NCBI GenBank assembly: GCA_029212405.1
Contig: JARGNR010000022.1
Location: 1 to 64,000 of the forward strand
DNA: 64,000 nt
Reading direction: 5' to 3'
Origin: Saprospiraceae bacterium
Lineage (GTDB): Bacteria > Bacteroidota > Bacteroidia > Chitinophagales > Saprospiraceae
Below are positions 18,142 through 27,053 of this stretch, piece after piece (within the stretch, counting starts at the first letter, position 1; each line of letters starts with the position of its first letter). Below the pieces are notes generated by a model that worked only from the letters and a program-made list of their open reading frames with translations, made no database searches and had not been told where the DNA came from. A program made the position numbers and the translations under genes.

Positions 18142-19515
18142 TTACTTTTTCTCCCACCTAGATGTAGCGGTATGTAAAAATGCATGTATTATATTGACTG
18201 CATCTTCTCTCATTAGTCTACCCTCTCGTAGATAAGAAGCGACCCCGTCACACACTATGCTTAGCTTACTGTTATATAAATTGGCTTTAAATCCCCAAAA
18301 CTCAGTTTCATTTCCCCATAATTCATAAGGCACGGCTAATTCAGGAATAGGTTGTGTGTAGCTCTCAAAATCTGGCCAAATAGATCCACCCCAGCGCATC
18401 AATTTATCTGTTACCAAACTAAGAATTGGATTTTTGAACTTTTCTTTTACACAAAAAGATCCAAAATCAATAACCACTGCACGCCAAGGATCTCTGCCAA
18501 ACTCTCTGGTATGTTGAATATTTACCCCTTCGAAAATAAGTCGATCCTCTTTAATTCTGCTTACTTCCTCAATGTTTTTCAATTGCTCTTCATTCAAACT
18601 ATTGACATGTTTGCCTCCATAAGTCAATTTTAATTTGCCCTTATCTTTCCAAAGTCGAACTTCTGTTACATAATTACAAGATGTGATCCCATATCTTCTC
18701 AAGAGCAATTCTACCTCAATGTGTAGCAGTTGCATATCCGTTTTGAAAGCTGGTAATCCACCAGGATTCTCCGGTCTACGTTGCGCTCTTCTTACCAACA
18801 ATCCAGCCGGTCCAGCAATCCCTCCCGTATTTTTCACATCAAAGTCTAATTTTATAATTGCATATGTGGGTAATGTTTCAAAATTGGAACCACTATGTCG
18901 AAAAGCTGCTTCCACCAATTGTTGATATATATACTCTCTAAATGCCTCTGCCAATGTAAGAAGTCCATTTCCGTGATCATAAAAATGATGTTCTTTCCCC
19001 TCTTCCAGTCCAGTGCCTTTTACATCTATCAACCCATCTTCGTAGCCCATTTCTTCTGCATCAATATTAAGGCCTTTATAATTATTCAATAAAGAAAAGA
19101 CTAGAGCTCTACCATAAAGTACTGGGCGAAAAGCTTCCACTTTTTCTCCAGTAGTTGGAATTTTTGTATTGACGTATTCCTGTTTTGTTTGATTTTCCGA
19201 TACATAACACGTATGTCTGATCAACCACTCATCAATGAGATCTCTAATTATCAATTTTTTTGCCTTACCCTTGACTACTTTTAACTCTGGGTGTAGCTTT
19301 TCAAGATTCTCCAACTTCAAACAAGGAAAATCATGTTGAAGAAGCTCGTAATTTGCCATAATCACTTCTGCACCAGAAGTAGCTATTACCGTCTCTTTTT
19401 TTACCTCTCCTTGTTCCAAATCCTTTATAGACTTTAATATCGGCCCTTTCGAAAATTTTGGGTCGGGTGTAAAATCCACCAATTGAGGAGGTAATTTTAA
19501 ATCAAGTGTAGACAT
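18142..19515 (-). CDS. SelO-like (protein adenylyltransferase/pseudokinase fold) protein
   Basis: A 457-aa cytosolic protein that aligns by eye with the SelO (YdiU) family of kinase-fold AMPylases. LIDVKGTG (Lys near residue 166) matches SelO LKGAG; DHGNGLLTLAEAFREYIYQQLVEAAF matches MGDGRAVLRSTIREFLASEAM; LPTYAIIKLDFD matches IPTTRALSLV; PAGLLVRRAQRRPE matches SGAMLMRLAQSHMR; VVIDFGSFCV (near residue 350) matches the DYGPFGF metal-binding motif. The NTDN catalytic motif is not conserved in register (GRDPWRAVVIDFG instead), so activity may differ or be lost. The sequence is shorter than typical SelO in the C-terminal half. Last gene of the long operon, 48 bases after the GT32-like gene; the ATG is preceded by AACCCCA. 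Confidence 0.55.
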   Translation of the reverse strand: MSTLDLKLPPQLVDFTPDPKFSKGPILKSIKDLEQGEVKKETVIATSGAEVIMANYELLQHDFPCLKLENLEKLHPELKVVKGKAKKLIIRDLIDEWLIRHTCYVSENQTKQEYVNTKIPTTGEKVEAFRPVLYGRALVFSLLNNYKGLNIDAEEMGYEDGLIDVKGTGLEEGKEHHFYDHGNGLLTLAEAFREYIYQQLVEAAFRHSGSNFETLPTYAIIKLDFDVKNTGGIAGPAGLLVRRAQRRPENPGGLPAFKTDMQLLHIEVELLLRRYGITSCNYVTEVRLWKDKGKLKLTYGGKHVNSLNEEQLKNIEEVSRIKEDRLIFEGVNIQHTREFGRDPWRAVVIDFGSFCVKEKFKNPILSLVTDKLMRWGGSIWPDFESYTQPIPELAVPYELWGNETEFWGFKANLYNSKLSIVCDGVASYLREGRLMREDAVNIIHAFLHTATSRWEKK

Positions 19516-19563
19516 ATGTATGGGGTTTCATTATACTTTACTTGTACTAATTTAGTACTCATT

Positions 19564-20358
19564 TTAAACTCTTCCAAGAATTTCATTCTCCGAAAAGTGT
19601 TGTTTGACAAGTTTATAAAAATATCCTTTTTTTTCAATAACATCAGCAGGTTGCATATCTTTCAGATACCAATCCCAAGATTGTGATTCCCAAAGATGAT
19701 TTCCATAGCTTTCATCGCACCAATATACTTCACTATCAAATAGAATCTTCATACCCTTGGGACTACCAGACGGTTGGAAGAAAGCAGTTACGGGTAGTAT
19801 AGTCGTATACTCTTTGAAATTTTTGGCAAGTAATTCAGGAAAACGAACCGACATTTCTCCCCATCCATCAGGCTTAAATCCAGCTCCTTCTTTTGTGCAA
19901 TCCGGATGGTAAGAATCATACCATGTTTGTACAAAAACAGATTCTTTCTCACTTAAGATTACGCCATTGCAAAGTCCCATTCCATTTTCAATACCCATCA
20001 CAAAATTATGCCCCAATAAATCATCTAGTTTCTTGATTAGGAATACATCGGTATCTAGATAAATACCACCTTCCTTCAGCAATATTCTCAATCGGAAAAT
20101 ATCAGCTTGATGCTCCACTCTCTTGATCGTTATTCCGAATATCTCAGTAGGAGCTGTCACCTTTATAAGATTTAAATACGGTTTCAATAGATCGAACCAT
20201 GGACTTTGGATCTCTTCGTTGTAATAAAAGTTAAATTCAGCTCCTGGATGTAACTTAATAACGGAATATAGACACAAATAATTAGCATACACAAACGGTT
20301 TTCCGCCTCTGCTTGCTGGAGCTTTAAATCTACAAAAATGGAACTTCCGAGGTATCAT
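19564..20358 (-). CDS. Glycosyltransferase with DXD sugar-binding region (GT32-like)
   Basis: A 264-aa glycosyltransferase of the DXD-motif sugar-binding family (Gly_transf_sug/GT32). The hallmark IPRKFHFCRF start and HQADIFRLRILLKEGGIYLDTDVFLIKKLDDLL (DXD at the LDTDV) are clear; the conserved Asp pair binds the metal-nucleotide sugar. A later WESQSW region and GIENGMGLCNGVIL fit the family. No membrane segment, so it acts in the cytosol, on a product made by the surrounding operon. It is nine bases from the upstream GT-methyltransferase fusion gene. Confidence 0.88.
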   Translation of the reverse strand: MIPRKFHFCRFKAPASRGGKPFVYANYLCLYSVIKLHPGAEFNFYYNEEIQSPWFDLLKPYLNLIKVTAPTEIFGITIKRVEHQADIFRLRILLKEGGIYLDTDVFLIKKLDDLLGHNFVMGIENGMGLCNGVILSEKESVFVQTWYDSYHPDCTKEGAGFKPDGWGEMSVRFPELLAKNFKEYTTILPVTAFFQPSGSPKGMKILFDSEVYWCDESYGNHLWESQSWDWYLKDMQPADVIEKKGYFYKLVKQHFSENEILGRV

Positions 20359-20367
20359 TTGATTATT

Positions 20368-21819
20368 TTATTTGGTCTTAAAAGGTTTTTGAATTAAAAA
20401 CTGATACTCGTAGGTCATTAAGGGAATTGCATGTTTTTCACAAAATGACCAAGAAGCACAGTCATAGGATTTGAAAACTGTGTCATGAATTGAATGATCA
20501 TACCCTCCTAAAATACCACCTTCTTTCAATTTTTCATACCAGGATTCTAATTCTACAGCCAACCTATTCTTTGAACTGTCTGTATCCAAAAATATAAAAT
20601 CTAGTTCTTCTTCCTTAAATAATTTGGTTGTCTCATACGACTCACCTTCTACGACAGTCACATAATCTTGTACATCCGCTCTTTTTAGATTTTTTTGTAC
20701 CAACTGCATAGAGGTATCACTTCTTTCAAAGTGATCGATTGTAGTGAATTGGATATTTTTGCCGCTCGCTTTTATCAATTCTGCCAAAAAACAGGCAGAC
20801 CTTCCTTTATAGGTACCTACCTCAACAATTTTTCCTGATTCTAATCTTTTGATCAAATCGGTAAATACAGTTCCATGGTCAAATGCCCCTTGTATGTTTC
20901 GATATCGATAAGGAAATGATTTTAAATCACTAAAAAATTTCTTAATCCAAACTGCTGGACAATTCGTTAAATACCGCTTACATATATTCCCGTAGTCAGA
21001 AGTAGCTTCTGCATTTCTTAAAACTTGGTCTATTTCGATTTTCCACTCCCCTCCCCAGGCGTGAAACATAACAAATGGTCCATCAAGATCTCCCAAAGAA
21101 TTCCATTGCGGGTCCATCTTCCAATATGTACATTCCGTTTTTTGTATTGCTGCGGCGAGCGGCACCTGATCGTCTAATGGATTTACATCTGCATCATGTA
21201 ACCCTGCTAAATAATAGTGCTCCCATTGCTCAATTAATTTTCTGGCCTTGTAGAAAATTAAAAATCCATTATTAAACTGAAATCCACTTATGTATGATTT
21301 CCAATCCGATCCATAAATACGAGTATAAACATTCAACTTCGCTGATTCATTAGTTTTACGAGTAAAACCAGCTTTATCTTTCTTTTTAAAATATAAATAA
21401 GCATCCGAAGCGCTCAAGAATTCCACTACTCCAGATATCACTGGAAAGATTGATTCATGGTTATTAAATCGCTCTTCAACATGTTTGATTTTTTTATTTA
21501 ATATCTCAGAAAAAGCAACATCTGAGTCAATCATAAAAACAAGATCATCTTCAAATAGCTTGGTAAAGTGCAATCGTGCTAACCTGTTCAATATATTCGC
21601 TTGCATGTGAGCTTCCCACTCACTGACGTCTTTTGTAAAATAATAGACTTCCACTTTTTCTTGAATAGCTTGAAATATCTCTAGATCGGCATCATTCATT
21701 TTTTCACCGCAATAGATTAAAGTAATTATCACATCAGAATGCTCAGCAAAACTGCATGCAGAAAGATAGGTCAACATCAAATAATTTTCATCAAATATCC
21801 ATAGTCCTCGTTTCTTCAT
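20368..21819 (-). CDS. Glycosyltransferase (GT-A)-methyltransferase fusion, copy 2
   Basis: A 483-aa two-domain protein. Residues 1-290 resemble a GT-A nucleotide-sugar transferase: FEDDLVFMIDSDVAFSE gives a DXD-type Asp-Ser-Asp near residue 97, and LDDQVPLAAAI plus FHAWGG near 220-250 fit GT8-like folds. The C-terminal 180 residues are a Rossmann methyltransferase of the Methyltransf_24 type (VEVGTYKGRSACFLAELI near 335, FIFLDTDSS, LKEGGILGGYDHS). The upstream neighbour is a paralogue with the same architecture, and the two overlap by 4 bases (ATGA). Sugar and methyl acceptor unknown. Confidence 0.75.
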   Translation of the reverse strand: MKKRGLWIFDENYLMLTYLSACSFAEHSDVIITLIYCGEKMNDADLEIFQAIQEKVEVYYFTKDVSEWEAHMQANILNRLARLHFTKLFEDDLVFMIDSDVAFSEILNKKIKHVEERFNNHESIFPVISGVVEFLSASDAYLYFKKKDKAGFTRKTNESAKLNVYTRIYGSDWKSYISGFQFNNGFLIFYKARKLIEQWEHYYLAGLHDADVNPLDDQVPLAAAIQKTECTYWKMDPQWNSLGDLDGPFVMFHAWGGEWKIEIDQVLRNAEATSDYGNICKRYLTNCPAVWIKKFFSDLKSFPYRYRNIQGAFDHGTVFTDLIKRLESGKIVEVGTYKGRSACFLAELIKASGKNIQFTTIDHFERSDTSMQLVQKNLKRADVQDYVTVVEGESYETTKLFKEEELDFIFLDTDSSKNRLAVELESWYEKLKEGGILGGYDHSIHDTVFKSYDCASWSFCEKHAIPLMTYEYQFLIQKPFKTK

Positions 21820-23318
21820 ACCTGCTCAATTGACTGACTAAATTCCAGTGGCTCCTGTTCACTTTCTGAATTTTCTTTTGGCTTTTCTATAATGAAAATA
21901 TCAAAGGAAATACGTAGTGAAAAATTATGGCTTTTACAAAAATCATAGGTGGCACATTTTGAACCGTAATCTAATCCGATTTGGGAGGTATAGTCATATC
22001 CAGCTATAATTCCTCCAGGTTTCATTTTTGTCCACCACCACTCTAAACTGCTTTTCAATTTATCATAATCGTTTTGCAAATTCAAAAACACAAAATCAAC
22101 TTGATCATCTAAAAAAGGTTCAGGAATCGAATCATGCGATTCAAATAGTTCTATAGGATCTAAATGAAACGATTTAACCAGTTGTAAGAAAGCATCAATA
22201 TCCTGACTTTCCGTAAGTCCTTCTTCAATCCCTATAAACTTAACTTCCTTTTCACCCGCTTTTATCAACTCTAAGAGATAACAAGCGCTTTTCCCTTTAT
22301 TCATTCCAACTTCAACAAAGATTCCCTTATCAATTCCACGATAAACATCTTCATATAAATGTTTATACCCAAAATGGCCATCTATTTTATTGAACAAGTA
22401 AGGTTCAATGTTTGATTGATCTTTGAAAAATTCTTCTTTCCATTTATTAGACAACTGTGGCAGATAGGCTTTGGCAAGATTCGCATACTCAGAAATATCA
22501 TTCTCCATCTTATAAGCCGAAAACAATTGCATCTTCCATTTGGATGATAAGGCATGATATACATGAAAATCGCCCACTAACTTTCCTTTTGAATTGAATA
22601 TCTCGGGCAAGCAGATGACATTCTCTGAGGTCCTATGTATCGCAGCAGCTAGAGGCAATTGATCATCTCCTGGATTCACCTTTTCAAATTTAATACCTCG
22701 CAAATAAAAGTCTTTCCACTGTTCTATGACATCATTACATTTATAAAATGCAACTACTCCATTATTAATAGAAGCACCTTTCAGATGGTGCCACCAATTT
22801 CCGCCAAAAACACTTGCATAAATATCCTTTTGTTCTAGATGAGGTACCACTACATCACGACCACTCGCATCTTGTGTCCTGAAGTATAAATAATCCCGAT
22901 AAGCGATTTGAGCATCCAAGACCCCAGATATCCAAGAGTTATGCTTTTTCGCATTTTGATGAATGGTTGATATAAGGAGGCTACTTTGCGCAGAAAACAG
23001 GGTATCTGCATCCAACAACAATATAATATCTTCATTACTTTGACTTGCATAATGCATTCGTGCAAGTCGATTTGTAATTGTCCCGCTATGAGGATGACTT
23101 ATGTATTCAACAGGAATGTTAAATTGTTCAACATGTATCAATTCATTTAGTGAAGTGAATAGATTTTTTATTCCTTCAGGCACAATCTCACCACATACTA
23201 CGACTACAATTGGAATTTTATTTGACCTTAAAAAGCTACATATAGAAAGATATGCAGGAACAACAAAGTGCTCATCATTTATCGATTTTTCCATATTGCT
23301 TTTAATGCCTTCTTCCAT
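21816..23318 (-). CDS. Glycosyltransferase (GT-A)-methyltransferase fusion, copy 1
   Basis: A 500-aa paralogue of the next gene. The N-terminal half has a GT-A-like fold with DIILLLDADTLF (Asp-Ala-Asp near residue 104) and DDQLPLAAAIHRTSENV; the C-terminal half is a Methyltransf_24-like domain, VEVGMNKGKSACYLLELI near 333, FVFLNLQND and MKPGGIIAGYDYTSQIG. Possible starts are the ATG at 23318, which overlaps the upstream stop by 17 bases, or the ATG at 23294, seven bases after that stop. Two adjacent copies of one unusual architecture suggest a tandem duplication followed by divergence, with each adding a different sugar or acting at a different position. Confidence 0.75.
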   Translation of the reverse strand: MEEGIKSNMEKSINDEHFVVPAYLSICSFLRSNKIPIVVVVCGEIVPEGIKNLFTSLNELIHVEQFNIPVEYISHPHSGTITNRLARMHYASQSNEDIILLLDADTLFSAQSSLLISTIHQNAKKHNSWISGVLDAQIAYRDYLYFRTQDASGRDVVVPHLEQKDIYASVFGGNWWHHLKGASINNGVVAFYKCNDVIEQWKDFYLRGIKFEKVNPGDDQLPLAAAIHRTSENVICLPEIFNSKGKLVGDFHVYHALSSKWKMQLFSAYKMENDISEYANLAKAYLPQLSNKWKEEFFKDQSNIEPYLFNKIDGHFGYKHLYEDVYRGIDKGIFVEVGMNKGKSACYLLELIKAGEKEVKFIGIEEGLTESQDIDAFLQLVKSFHLDPIELFESHDSIPEPFLDDQVDFVFLNLQNDYDKLKSSLEWWWTKMKPGGIIAGYDYTSQIGLDYGSKCATYDFCKSHNFSLRISFDIFIIEKPKENSESEQEPLEFSQSIEQV

Positions 23319-24195
23319 CTACAAATCCAATCCATTCATTTTCACTTTTTTGGTGCAGATCTAAGTGATGACTACTCACTTTATTCCACTTCTGCTGTCC
23401 AGGTCCGATAATTGGATTCTCTTCAACTATTCTTTCTACATACACTTCAGTTGTCATCGTAATAACCTCAAAGGCATTCACACTGTATCCATAAAATGGG
23501 GAGCAGTTCTGAGCAACTCTATATAATCTTCCTTCAAATTCAAATAATTTTCCAGCAGGCCTAGAGCTTTTACTATCCTTTGATCGAATTGGACTTTGAG
23601 GATGTTCTATCCAGTCACTTTGCAAATCATCTGCATAAAACAATCTCAGTCTATCGTGTTTATGTGGAGCATCACATGTAAAAAGCCACCACTTCTCCTC
23701 TTTAAAATATAAGGTAGAATCAACACTTGATATGGGAAGCAATATTTTTTCTAGTGCCCATTTCAATGGAAAGTCCAACGCTTTATACAATCTTATTTCA
23801 TTTGCTTCAAATGATTCAGGCAGCATGTAAAACTCACCATGCATTTCAAAAACTTGAGGATAAGACAAGTGAAATGATTCTTCTAATACAAGAACTGCTT
23901 TGGTCCACTTCTTCAAATTTTTACTAGTGGTCACATATATTTTTCCTTTCCTTGTTGAAACGCCCATGACTTCAAAAAATAGAACCCATTCTCCATCTTC
24001 ATATAAGGCAAAAGGGTCAGCAACGAAATTAACTGTCCCCTCATCAAAATCATTTCTTGAGACTATAGGATTTTCTACTTTCACATAATTGGACAAATTG
24101 AAAGGAGAATTCCCTTTTAAGATGCCGATTGCATAGGTCTCAACGGGTGTATTTACTTGGACATTATTTATTCTATTGTGCTTCTCTTCTACCAT
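23302..24195 (-). CDS. GINT1-like five-bladed beta-propeller domain protein
   Basis: A 297-aa protein resembling the N-terminal propeller domain of plant glucosamine inositolphosphorylceramide transferase (GINT1) and bacterial relatives seen beside glycosyltransferase and formyltransferase genes. Signs are FVADPFALYEDGEWVLFFEV, YPQVFEMHGEFYMLPESFEANEIRLYKA, STLYFKEEKWWLFTCD and SSRPAGKLFEFEGRLYRVAQNC, the repeated blade motifs of GH43-like propellers. No catalytic acid set typical of GH43 was evident. Its place in the cluster implies carbohydrate binding or transfer. One base after the methyltransferase stop. Confidence 0.7.
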   Translation of the reverse strand: MVEEKHNRINNVQVNTPVETYAIGILKGNSPFNLSNYVKVENPIVSRNDFDEGTVNFVADPFALYEDGEWVLFFEVMGVSTRKGKIYVTTSKNLKKWTKAVLVLEESFHLSYPQVFEMHGEFYMLPESFEANEIRLYKALDFPLKWALEKILLPISSVDSTLYFKEEKWWLFTCDAPHKHDRLRLFYADDLQSDWIEHPQSPIRSKDSKSSRPAGKLFEFEGRLYRVAQNCSPFYGYSVNAFEVITMTTEVYVERIVEENPIIGPGQQKWNKVSSHHLDLHQKSENEWIGFVDGRRH

Positions 24196-24196
24196 A

Positions 24197-24967
24197 TCAT
24201 TTCCCCTTATTTTTTATAATACACGAATGCTGTAATTCAGCAGGATAAAACTCATCGTAGGGGGCTGAAGGAGGGTTTTTTATCACACATTCAAATTGAG
24301 ATTTTAAGAACTCAGGAGAATAATAGGTAAACAATGTATCTACATTACTCTCTTCTGGACATAAATGATAATTATCTTGTGTATATAAATCCTTGCCATC
24401 AAACAATGCCATATAGCTATTTCCTTGTCCATTTAAAAATAGTTCCTGGTCCAAAAAACCGTTATTTAGCTTACGTATTCTCTTCTCTAAGTTGGTAATA
24501 TCTTCATATCCATGATACTCCTTACCTCCGTTATAATCTGCTTTTAAAAAGGTGAAAATCAACGTTCCTCCAGGCGCTAAATAATGGATAAGTTGATTGA
24601 CCTTTTTAATGGTCTCATCTTTCAGAATATGCGTAAAAATTGAATATGCGAATATATAATCATACCGTACACCCAGATCTGGAATTGGTAAATCCAAAAT
24701 TCCTATTGGATTGAAAGATGGATTAAAACAATCATAAAATTTAAAAGTAGCCTTTGGGTATTTATTTTGTCCAATCAAAATGGCCTCTTTCGACACATCT
24801 ATACAATGATAGTTACCTTCACTTATGTTGCAATTCGGATCCGAAAGAATATTGCCATTATTTCCTCCAAAATCTAAGACTTTTTTTCCTGTCCAATCAG
24901 GATGATCTAGTTGAATATCGAAGTATTCATACTGAATAGAAACATTAGAAATGAAATTACGTGACAT
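24197..24967 (-). CDS. Class I SAM-dependent methyltransferase
   Basis: A 256-aa cytosolic methyltransferase. Motif I is KVLDFGGNNGNILSDPNC, the acidic end of strand beta-2 is CIDVSKEAI, and the later FAYSIFTHILKDETIKKVNQLIHYLAPGGTLIFTFLKAD matches motif III and the post-motif loop. It is 28 bases after the GT4 gene and one base before the propeller gene, so it is probably co-translated with glycosyltransferases and decorates the same product. Substrate unknown. Confidence 0.85.
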   Translation of the reverse strand: MSRNFISNVSIQYEYFDIQLDHPDWTGKKVLDFGGNNGNILSDPNCNISEGNYHCIDVSKEAILIGQNKYPKATFKFYDCFNPSFNPIGILDLPIPDLGVRYDYIFAYSIFTHILKDETIKKVNQLIHYLAPGGTLIFTFLKADYNGGKEYHGYEDITNLEKRIRKLNNGFLDQELFLNGQGNSYMALFDGKDLYTQDNYHLCPEESNVDTLFTYYSPEFLKSQFECVIKNPPSAPYDEFYPAELQHSCIIKNKGK

Positions 24968-24995
24968 AAATTGGTGTTTTGCTATCCTATTTTAT

Positions 24996-25946
24996 CTATA
25001 GATATTGATTTAATGTAGGGCATTTACCCAATTCATATTCATATTGACTTACATAACTTTTTGCCATATCGAGATAATGAAAATTGTTAATCGCATACGC
25101 TCTGCATTTCTTTGACTGTATTGAATCAACTTGCTCAAGGGCCTGCAGGTAATCATCTTCATTATTACAAATAAAACCAACATCTTCATTTAGCAATTCA
25201 GGACAAGCCCCATTTGATGTCGAAATTACGGGCGTACCAGACATCAATGATTCTAAAATCACTAATGGACACGCTTCATTGTATCTTGAAGGAAAGAGTA
25301 CAGCTTTTGCTCCAGCAAATAATTCTGCTTTTTGCTTCCCATAGACAGGTCCACAAAATTCAGCATTTCTACTATTACACAACCTTCTAAATTGTTCTAT
25401 TTCATTTTCATCTTGACTGCTTCCAGCTATTTTTAATTTTATTCCAGATTTTTCAGCGATTACAAATGCCCTTTCCAGGCCTTTCATCTTTGCTCTGGCC
25501 AATCCCCCAACAATGAAAAATAAGTAATCACTTTTCACATCAGAGTAAATAAACTCATCTGGATCTATCCCATTGAGCGCAAACCTATCCGACCCATATA
25601 GTTGGGCTAGGGTTTTGGAAACATAAATCCAGTTTGGTTTCTTAATATCTAACGGGTAACCTTTAATTCGCACATCACAATGAATTGATCTTACCCAAGG
25701 AACATCAATATCTAGGTTAGCATCGAGTTCGCCTTCATTGATTTGATAAATATCTGCCCCCTTTATTCTAGAAGGAGTATACTTCACCCCTTCCGGAAGA
25801 GCTACTTCAGGAGCTTCCTTTAAATGATAAAAGACGTCATGTCCCAACTCTACCAATCCTTTGACAATGTTATCATGTACCGAATGCGATGCTACTCCGT
25901 ACAGGCTACCTGGATACTTGTGATACGATGTAAAACATATTTTCAT
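24996..25946 (-). CDS. GT4-family glycosyltransferase
   Basis: A 316-aa retaining glycosyltransferase of the GT4/Glycos_transf_1 type with a GT-B fold. The C-terminal donor domain contains the E(x7)E motif as EACPLVILESLMSGTPVISTSNGACPELL, and VGGLARAKMKGLERAF is the usual linker region. The N-terminal half lacks a signal peptide, and KICFTSYHKYPGSLYGVASHSVHDNIVKGL is an acceptor-domain start. It overlaps the LLM monooxygenase gene upstream by 4 bases, which ties glycosylation to the flavin monooxygenases in one transcription unit. Confidence 0.88.
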   Translation of the reverse strand: MKICFTSYHKYPGSLYGVASHSVHDNIVKGLVELGHDVFYHLKEAPEVALPEGVKYTPSRIKGADIYQINEGELDANLDIDVPWVRSIHCDVRIKGYPLDIKKPNWIYVSKTLAQLYGSDRFALNGIDPDEFIYSDVKSDYLFFIVGGLARAKMKGLERAFVIAEKSGIKLKIAGSSQDENEIEQFRRLCNSRNAEFCGPVYGKQKAELFAGAKAVLFPSRYNEACPLVILESLMSGTPVISTSNGACPELLNEDVGFICNNEDDYLQALEQVDSIQSKKCRAYAINNFHYLDMAKSYVSQYEYELGKCPTLNQYL

Positions 25947-27052
25947 TCTGCTAAATTCGACTTTAAGAGTAAACTTTCTTTTTCTCTAACAAGAGGCAAT
26001 ACATTCTTTCCAAAATATATCATTTCGCTTTGTTTGGGCCAACCAGAAAAAATAAAATGAGTGACACCTGCTGCCTTGTATTCCATTATGGCATCGGATA
26101 ATTCGTCAGGTGTGCCTACCATTGCTATAGTTGGAGCACCAAATGTTTTTACTGCACCGGTCCACAACCATGGAGTGAGCCATTCTTTTTCTGATATGGC
26201 ATACATCTTTTTCATCATGGTTGAATCACTTTTAAGGACAAATTTATTCTCCTTATTTGCTTCTTTTAAGTTGGCATCTACATTATTAATCAGTGCATTT
26301 GCAGCTTCAATAGCCTCTCGTTTTGTATCTCTACAAATAATTGCTAAACGCAAACCAAGTTCCTTTCCAGCCAACAGTACCTCTGCTCCTTCCGATTTCA
26401 CTCTTTCAGGCAAGTCTGGTAACCTCATCCAACAATCCCCTTGGCTAATAGCCAACTCCTTTGCTTTATTTGAGCTCCCTGCAATGAAAATAAAAGGTGC
26501 TTGTCTGTCCGTACTTAGATAAGGAGTTCTCAAGCGACCATTGTGGATAGTATAGTGTTCCCCTTCAAAATTGACTGGGCCCTTCTTGTTCCAAAAAGAC
26601 CTACATACATCCAGGAACTCCTCCGTTCTTTCATATCTCTGATCATGCGCTAGTAAATCTCCATAAAATGCATTTTCATCAGGAGAATGTCCAGCCACAA
26701 TATTTATCAACAGTCTCCCTTTATGAAGAGCTGAAAATGTATTCACCTGTTGTACGAAGTAAGTAGGACTGATCATTCCAGATCTAATTGCCACTAAAAA
26801 CTTCATTTTTTCTGTCTGAGGAATGATACTGCTTGCCAATAATAACGGATCAGGTTTTCCATAACTTATATCGGTCAATAATGACTCAATTCCAGCTTGT
26901 TCTGCTAAACGGCTAAAAGAAGCTTGAACATTAAGATCAGGTAGGGCTACAGAATTGAGTTCAAGTTGTCTTGCCCTACTTAAACCACCATTTTCACCCC
27001 CTTGAATAAGGCGCCAATGAAATTGAATACTTTTCTGGTTTGATCTCATCAT
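25943..27052 (-). CDS. LLM-class flavin-dependent monooxygenase (SsuD-like), copy 2
   Basis: A 369-aa luciferase-like monooxygenase of the SsuD/NtaA class. Motifs include RLLINIVAGHSPDENAFYGDLLAHDQRYERTEEFL, which is the FMN-binding and substrate-loop region, PFIFIAGSSNKAKELA and GTPDELSDAIMEYKAAGVTHFIFSGWP. Members hydroxylate sulfonates, nitrilotriacetate or secondary metabolites with reduced FMN from a separate reductase. It is a paralogue of the upstream gene and overlaps the GT4 gene downstream by 4 bases. SsuD-type sulfonate use is one possibility; no transporter genes of the ssu type are present, so a biosynthetic role is equally likely. Confidence 0.9.
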   Translation of the reverse strand: MMRSNQKSIQFHWRLIQGGENGGLSRARQLELNSVALPDLNVQASFSRLAEQAGIESLLTDISYGKPDPLLLASSIIPQTEKMKFLVAIRSGMISPTYFVQQVNTFSALHKGRLLINIVAGHSPDENAFYGDLLAHDQRYERTEEFLDVCRSFWNKKGPVNFEGEHYTIHNGRLRTPYLSTDRQAPFIFIAGSSNKAKELAISQGDCWMRLPDLPERVKSEGAEVLLAGKELGLRLAIICRDTKREAIEAANALINNVDANLKEANKENKFVLKSDSTMMKKMYAISEKEWLTPWLWTGAVKTFGAPTIAMVGTPDELSDAIMEYKAAGVTHFIFSGWPKQSEMIYFGKNVLPLVREKESLLLKSNLAE

Positions 27053-27053
27053 T

